Assembly: GCA_964429805.1 (NCBI GenBank)
Contig: CAYSDH010000068.1
Coordinates: 1-17,278, forward strand
Length of the DNA: 17,278 bases
Source of the DNA: CAYSDH01 sp964429805
GTDB lineage: Bacteria > Bacteroidota > Bacteroidia > Flavobacteriales_D > JABDKJ01
Reading direction: 5' to 3'
Under the pieces are notes generated by a model that worked only from the letters and a program-made list of their open reading frames with translations, ran no database searches and was not told the origin of the DNA. A program made the position numbers and the translations under genes. Positions 14,184 through 17,278 of this stretch are shown here, one piece after another. Position 1 is the stretch's first letter. Every line of letters starts with the position of its first letter.

Positions 14184-15341
14184 ATGATGGTTGGAATAAT
14201 AGGCTCAGGCACCATGGGCTCAGGAATTGCGCAAGTAGCCGCCACCAATGGATGGGAAGTCAAACTCTTTGACACCAAGAAAGAGGCACTGGAACTCAGC
14301 CGCAGCAAGCTCGAAAAAATTCTCAATCGCCTCATCGAAAAAGAGCGCATAGACGAGGCAAAGAAAACCGACATCCAATCCAAGATTGACTATGTTGAGT
14401 CGCTTGAGGCTTTTGCTGACTGTGACTTGGTCATCGAAGCGATCATCGAAGATCTGGGCATTAAAAAGAGTGTTTTTCAAGGAGTGGAAGCCATCGTGAA
14501 AGACGAGTGCATCATCGCCTCCAACACCTCTTCGTTGAGCATCGCCTCGCTGGCCTCGGCTTGTCGCATTCCAGAGCGATTCATCGGCATCCACTTTTTC
14601 AATCCGGTGCCGCTCATGAAACTCGTAGAAATCATCCCCGCTGTGCAGACCTCAGAAGCGACTCGTGTGAAGTCCAAAGAGATCATCGACTCTTGGGGCA
14701 AACTGACTGTGGTCGCCAAAGACACTCCGGGCTTTATCGTCAACAAAGTGGCGCGACCATTTTATTCTGAAGCGCTCAGAATTGCCGAAGAGGGCATTGC
14801 CGATTATGCCACCATCGACTGGGCCATGAAAGAGATCGGAGGATTCCGAATGGGCCCATTTGAACTCATGGATTTCATTGGCAACGATGTCAACTATGCC
14901 GTCACCGAGTCGGTCTTTGCGGCTTACTATTTTGACCCTCGATACAAACCTGCCTTCGCCCAAAAACGACTCAGCGAAGCCGGCTATCTCGGACGCAAAT
15001 CAGGCAAAGGATATTATGATTATTCGGAAGGTGCACAGAAGCCCGAACCCAATCAAGACCGACAACTCGGTGAGCGCATAGTCAACCGTATCATCGCCCT
15101 GCTCATTGACGAAGCAGCCGATGCCGTGATGTACGGAGTGGCCACGGTAGAAGATGTCGAAACTGCCATGACCAAAGGCGTCAACTACCCCAAAGGGCTG
15201 CTCGCTTGGGCCGATGAGATTGGCATTCAAAACTGTGTCAACCGACTCGATGTCTTGTTCGATTATTATCGTGATACACGATACAGATGTTGTGGTCTCT
15301 TGCGAGAGATGGCGAGAGAAAATCGAAGATTTTCGAATTAA
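14184..15341 (+). CDS. paaH: 3-hydroxyacyl-CoA dehydrogenase of phenylacetate breakdown
   Basis: PaaH oxidises a 3-hydroxyadipyl-CoA-type intermediate with NAD. The 385-residue protein has an N-terminal Rossmann domain with GIIGSGTMGSGIAQ (4-17), ASNTSSLSI (about 112-120) and HFFNPVPLMKLVEI carrying the catalytic His. The first C-terminal dehydrogenase domain begins DTPGFIVNKVARPF. A second, degenerate copy of that domain fills about 295-375. E. coli PaaH is longer (about 475), but this shorter two-copy form still has all catalytic parts. Two ATGs stand in tandem at 14184 and 14187; the first is used here. CACCTTCG at 14156-14163 is a weak -7-like box. The stop lies inside a long inverted tract that pairs with the 46-bp repeat downstream. 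Assignment to the paa pathway rests on the neighbouring paaZ and epoxidase genes. Confidence 0.88.
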   Translation: MMVGIIGSGTMGSGIAQVAATNGWEVKLFDTKKEALELSRSKLEKILNRLIEKERIDEAKKTDIQSKIDYVESLEAFADCDLVIEAIIEDLGIKKSVFQGVEAIVKDECIIASNTSSLSIASLASACRIPERFIGIHFFNPVPLMKLVEIIPAVQTSEATRVKSKEIIDSWGKLTVVAKDTPGFIVNKVARPFYSEALRIAEEGIADYATIDWAMKEIGGFRMGPFELMDFIGNDVNYAVTESVFAAYYFDPRYKPAFAQKRLSEAGYLGRKSGKGYYDYSEGAQKPEPNQDRQLGERIVNRIIALLIDEAADAVMYGVATVEDVETAMTKGVNYPKGLLAWADEIGIQNCVNRLDVLFDYYRDTRYRCCGLLREMARENRRFSN

Positions 15342-15471
15342 AATTAAAATGGGAGCATGGCTTTGACAGCGTAGCTCGCAATTTGAGCAGAAAAGGAATT
15401 TAAAACGCAATCAGAATCATTGTCAATTAACTTTGGAACACACACACAACCGTCCATTTTGATTTTAATTT
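15335..15471 (+). other. Long-range inverted repeat spanning the paaH stop codon
   Basis: The AT-rich tract at 15335-15353, which includes the paaH stop, can pair with 15453-15471 inside the first 46-bp repeat over 19 positions, counting three G-U pairs in RNA. The loop is about 100 bases and holds nothing recognisable. The same arm is equally complementary to the second repeat copy. Confidence 0.5.
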
Positions 15472-15491
15472 TCATTCACATTTTAATTAAT
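15446..15491 (+). repeat. 46-bp perfect direct repeat, copy 1
   Basis: Bases 15446-15491 are identical to 15964-16009, offset 518. The core consists of degenerate NATTTT hexamers in phase from 15455 to 15490. The copy ends four bases before the four-helix-bundle start codon. Confidence 0.95.
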
Positions 15492-15495
15492 TAGT

Positions 15496-15936
15496 ATGAA
15501 CCAAGATGACCTAACTTTTTATGCAACTTCGGAAGAGTCTGATAGCCGAATGGTGAATGATTTTCAAGATAAAGTCTACAACTTTGAAGATCGGTTAGTG
15601 CGTTTTGCTGGAGAAGTAAAACTGTGGTATCGTTCATTGGAAAAAACGGATAGTAACAAGTATTACGGCCATCAATTGTTGCGAGCATCTGGAGGAGCAG
15701 CCTTGAACTTTGGCGAAGCACAAGGAACCTTGACAAGCAAGGATTTCATTTTTAAAATGAGCCTTGTGCTCAAAGAGCTGAGAGAGTGCAAGGTGAACCT
15801 GAGAATACTCAACTATGGTGAAGAAAATAAGATTGTAAATGAACTTCTGAGCGAGGTGAAAGAAGTCATGGCGATCAGCGCACGAATGATTCTTAATGCC
15901 CAGAAAAAAACGGATAAAGAATCAAAATCAAAATGA
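15496..15936 (+). CDS. Four-helix-bundle protein (23S rRNA IVP / Avd-like)
   Basis: The 146-residue protein matches the IVP family (PF05635, TIGR02436): FEDRLVRFAGEVKLWYRSL, then YYGHQLLRASGGAALNFGEAQGT, FIFKMSLVLKELRECKVNLRIL and a final helix ending NAQKK. It predicts four helices with a basic, Lys-rich C-terminal tail. Members are encoded in intervening sequences of 23S rRNA and are relatives of Avd, the pentameric accessory protein of diversity-generating retroelements that binds RNA. No reverse transcriptase or rRNA is nearby, so this is a solitary copy. Its precise job is unknown; RNA binding is the best guess. The N-terminal 20 residues (acidic, Ser-rich) are longer than in many members. 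The gene interrupts the paaH-paaZ junction. Confidence 0.88.
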   Translation: MNQDDLTFYATSEESDSRMVNDFQDKVYNFEDRLVRFAGEVKLWYRSLEKTDSNKYYGHQLLRASGGAALNFGEAQGTLTSKDFIFKMSLVLKELRECKVNLRILNYGEENKIVNELLSEVKEVMAISARMILNAQKKTDKESKSK

Positions 15937-15987
15937 GAGTCGAAATCGAATGCGGACTGCATTACAACCGTCCATTTTGATTTTAAT
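15921..15987 (+). other. Inverted repeat spanning the four-helix-bundle gene's stop codon
   Basis: The tract 15921-15935 (ATCAAAATCAAAATG), running into the TGA stop, pairs with 15973-15987 in the second 46-bp repeat with one mismatch and a 37-base loop. It mirrors the arrangement at the paaH end. It may act as a weak stem-loop or be the boundary of the inserted unit. Confidence 0.5.
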
Positions 15988-16009
15988 TTTCATTCACATT
16001 TTAATTAAT
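15964..16009 (+). repeat. 46-bp perfect direct repeat, copy 2
   Basis: This copy is identical to 15446-15491 and ends one base before the paaZ ATG at 16011, so it serves as the paaZ 5' leader. Identity stops sharply at both ends (C versus T upstream, T versus C downstream). Confidence 0.95.
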
Positions 16010-16010
16010 C

Positions 16011-17278
16011 ATGAAACTAGAAAACTACATCCTAGGCAACTGGACCCCCGGAGACGGAGAAGGCTCCCCGCTGCATAATGCCATCAATGGCGACATCGTT
16101 GCCACGGCATCGACCAAAGGTTTGGACTTTGGCGACATACTCGCCTATGGCCGTAAAAATGGAGAAGCGTTGCGCAAAATGACCTTTTGGGAACGCGGTA
16201 TGATGCTGAAAAAACTCGCACTGTATCTGACCAAAAGGAAAGATCAATTTTATGAAATCAGCTACAAAACTGGAGCGACCAAAATAGATTCCTGGATTGA
16301 TATCGAAGGCGGATTTGGAAACCTCTTTGCCAATGCCTCTTTGCGCAGAAATTTTCCCAATCAGTCGTTTCACATTGACGGAGACCCCATCGATCTGAGT
16401 CGAGGTGGAGAGTTTATGGGCCACCACATCATGGTGCCCAAAGAAGGTGTGGCCATACACATTAACGCATTTAATTTTCCTGTCTGGGGCATGCTCGAAA
16501 AGTGTGCGGTGAACTGGATGGCCGGAGTGCCAGCCGTTGTGAAGCCTGCAACATCGACATCGTATTTGACAGAAGCTGTAGTGCGCGAGATCATCGCCAG
16601 CGGCATTCTGCCTGAAGGGTCACTGCAACTGATTTGCGGTTCTGCACGCAGTATTCTCGACACGGTCGAGTCGCAAGACATCGTCACCTTCACGGGGTCG
16701 GCAAGTACGGGTAAGTTGCTCAAGTCCAATCCGCGCATCATCGATCAGGCCGTGCCTTTCAACATGGAGGCCGACTCGTTGAACTGCACCGTACTCGGTC
16801 AAGATGCCGTGCCAGGCACACCAGAGTTTAATCTCTTCATCAAAGAAGTGCGCAAAGAAATGACCGTCAAGTGCGGACAAAAATGTACGGCCATCCGCAG
16901 GATATTCGTGCCTGAAAATTTGATGGAAGACGTGCAGATCGCCCTCGGAAAAGCCCTCGGAAAAGTCACCATCGGTGATCCGCAAAATGATAAAGTGCGC
17001 ATGGGTGCTTTGGCCAGCAAAGATCAAGTGGCCGAGGTGAGAGAGCGCGTAGCAGAGATCACCGCCACAGGAGAAATCGTGTACGGTGACCCATCCAAAG
17101 TGGAACTCATCGGGGCCGATGCCGACAAGGGAGCCTTCCTGTCGCCTATACTCATGGTCGAGAAACAACCGCATAAGAATACGGCCGTGCATGAGGTCGA
17201 AGCCTTTGGTCCGGCCAGTACTTTGATGCCATACAGCGGCATTGATGATGCCATTCAATTGGCCAAGATGGGTAAGGG
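16011..17278 (+). CDS. paaZ: Bifunctional PaaZ: aldehyde dehydrogenase / oxepin-CoA hydrolase (3' end outside window)
   Basis: PaaZ opens the oxepin-CoA ring with its C-terminal MaoC-type hydratase and oxidises the resulting semialdehyde with its N-terminal aldehyde dehydrogenase domain. The window holds the first 422 codons, all of the dehydrogenase type. Glu253 (NMEADSLN) is the general base and Cys292 (KCGQKCTAIRR) the nucleophile, matching Glu256 and Cys295 of E. coli PaaZ. INAFNFPVWGMLEK and VTFTGSASTGK are further family signatures. Because the reading frame is open to the right edge, presence of the hydratase domain cannot be checked here; the full protein should be about 680 residues. 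The ATG at 16011 follows the second 46-bp repeat directly. The gene lies downstream of paaH in the same direction. Confidence 0.93.
   Translation, partial: MKLENYILGNWTPGDGEGSPLHNAINGDIVATASTKGLDFGDILAYGRKNGEALRKMTFWERGMMLKKLALYLTKRKDQFYEISYKTGATKIDSWIDIEGGFGNLFANASLRRNFPNQSFHIDGDPIDLSRGGEFMGHHIMVPKEGVAIHINAFNFPVWGMLEKCAVNWMAGVPAVVKPATSTSYLTEAVVREIIASGILPEGSLQLICGSARSILDTVESQDIVTFTGSASTGKLLKSNPRIIDQAVPFNMEADSLNCTVLGQDAVPGTPEFNLFIKEVRKEMTVKCGQKCTAIRRIFVPENLMEDVQIALGKALGKVTIGDPQNDKVRMGALASKDQVAEVRERVAEITATGEIVYGDPSKVELIGADADKGAFLSPILMVEKQPHKNTAVHEVEAFGPASTLMPYSGIDDAIQLAKMGK

Larger units (their letters stand above)
15446..15963 (+). mobile_element. Candidate IVS-like insertion unit carrying a four-helix-bundle gene
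   Basis: The 518-bp unit consists of one 46-bp repeat, the four-helix-bundle gene and a short tail; the second repeat copy follows it. Removing it by recombination between the repeats would leave one repeat directly in front of paaZ and restore a plain paaH-paaZ junction. No transposase is present. Genes of this protein type occur inside intervening sequences of 23S rRNA and beside diversity-generating retroelements. That this unit moves or has been inserted is inferred from the repeats and its position within an operon. Confidence 0.45.

Noticed and set aside
15446..16009. Interpretation of the repeats as a CRISPR array or a diversity-generating retroelement
   Set aside because: There are only two copies separated by a coding gene, and no reverse transcriptase, template repeat or variable region is present.
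16032..17258. Long minus-strand frames opposite paaZ
   Set aside because: They are antisense to a conserved PaaZ coding region with catalytic Glu and Cys in place.

Overview
The window looks like chromosomal DNA of a member of the Bacteroidota. The evidence is AT-leaning intergenic sequence, promoter -7 boxes of the TAnnTTTG type, few Shine-Dalgarno sequences, a DUF6326 membrane protein, a 23S-IVP-type four-helix-bundle gene, and a phenylacetate (paa) cluster that begins with paaE. The family within the phylum cannot be fixed from the sequence; Flavobacteriales or a relative is a guess.

Layout. Positions 1-391 (minus) hold the N-terminal part of a 2-oxo-3-hexenedioate decarboxylase / 2-oxopent-4-enoate hydratase family enzyme that runs off the left edge. 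It is divergent from a tight glycolytic pair, pfkA-gap (498-2496), and the shared promoter region carries a perfect 17-bp palindrome. Three genes then surround a second divergent promoter: a Bcr/CflA-type MFS exporter and an outer-membrane barrel protein on the minus strand, and a TetR-family regulator on the plus strand (2498-5205). A secreted subtilisin with C-terminal dockerin-like calcium repeats follows on the minus strand (5219-6778).

The phenylacetyl-CoA epoxidase operon paaE-A-B-C-D (7040-10708) comes next. Its promoter carries a near-perfect inverted repeat (ACTAAC-N4-GTTAGT), and a degenerate copy lies directly in front of the TetR gene, so that regulator is probably a PaaR-type repressor of itself and of the operon. 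Five genes without an obvious role in phenylacetate breakdown separate this block from the next paa genes: a barrel protein lacking a signal peptide, a DUF6326 protein, a DoxX-like protein, an SRPBCC protein and an APP1-like phosphatase (10739-14108). The window ends with paaH (14184-15341) and the 5' part of paaZ (16011 to the edge).

The most unusual object is between paaH and paaZ: a 518-bp unit carrying a gene for a four-helix-bundle protein of the 23S rRNA intervening-sequence (IVP/Avd-like) type. It is bounded by a perfect 46-bp direct repeat that lies just in front of both its own start codon and that of paaZ. The repeats consist of degenerate NATTTT hexamers, and each can pair with a complementary tract over the stop codon of the gene upstream. 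This looks like a small IVS-like stem-loop element that has settled inside a catabolic operon.

Functionally, PaaABCDE epoxidises phenylacetyl-CoA, PaaZ opens the ring and oxidises the resulting aldehyde, and PaaH oxidises a later 3-hydroxyacyl-CoA intermediate. The ligase and the remaining beta-oxidation genes (paaK, paaF, paaG, paaJ) are not in this window. No tRNA, rRNA, CRISPR array or classic insertion sequence was seen, and no stretch longer than about 300 bases lacks a gene.
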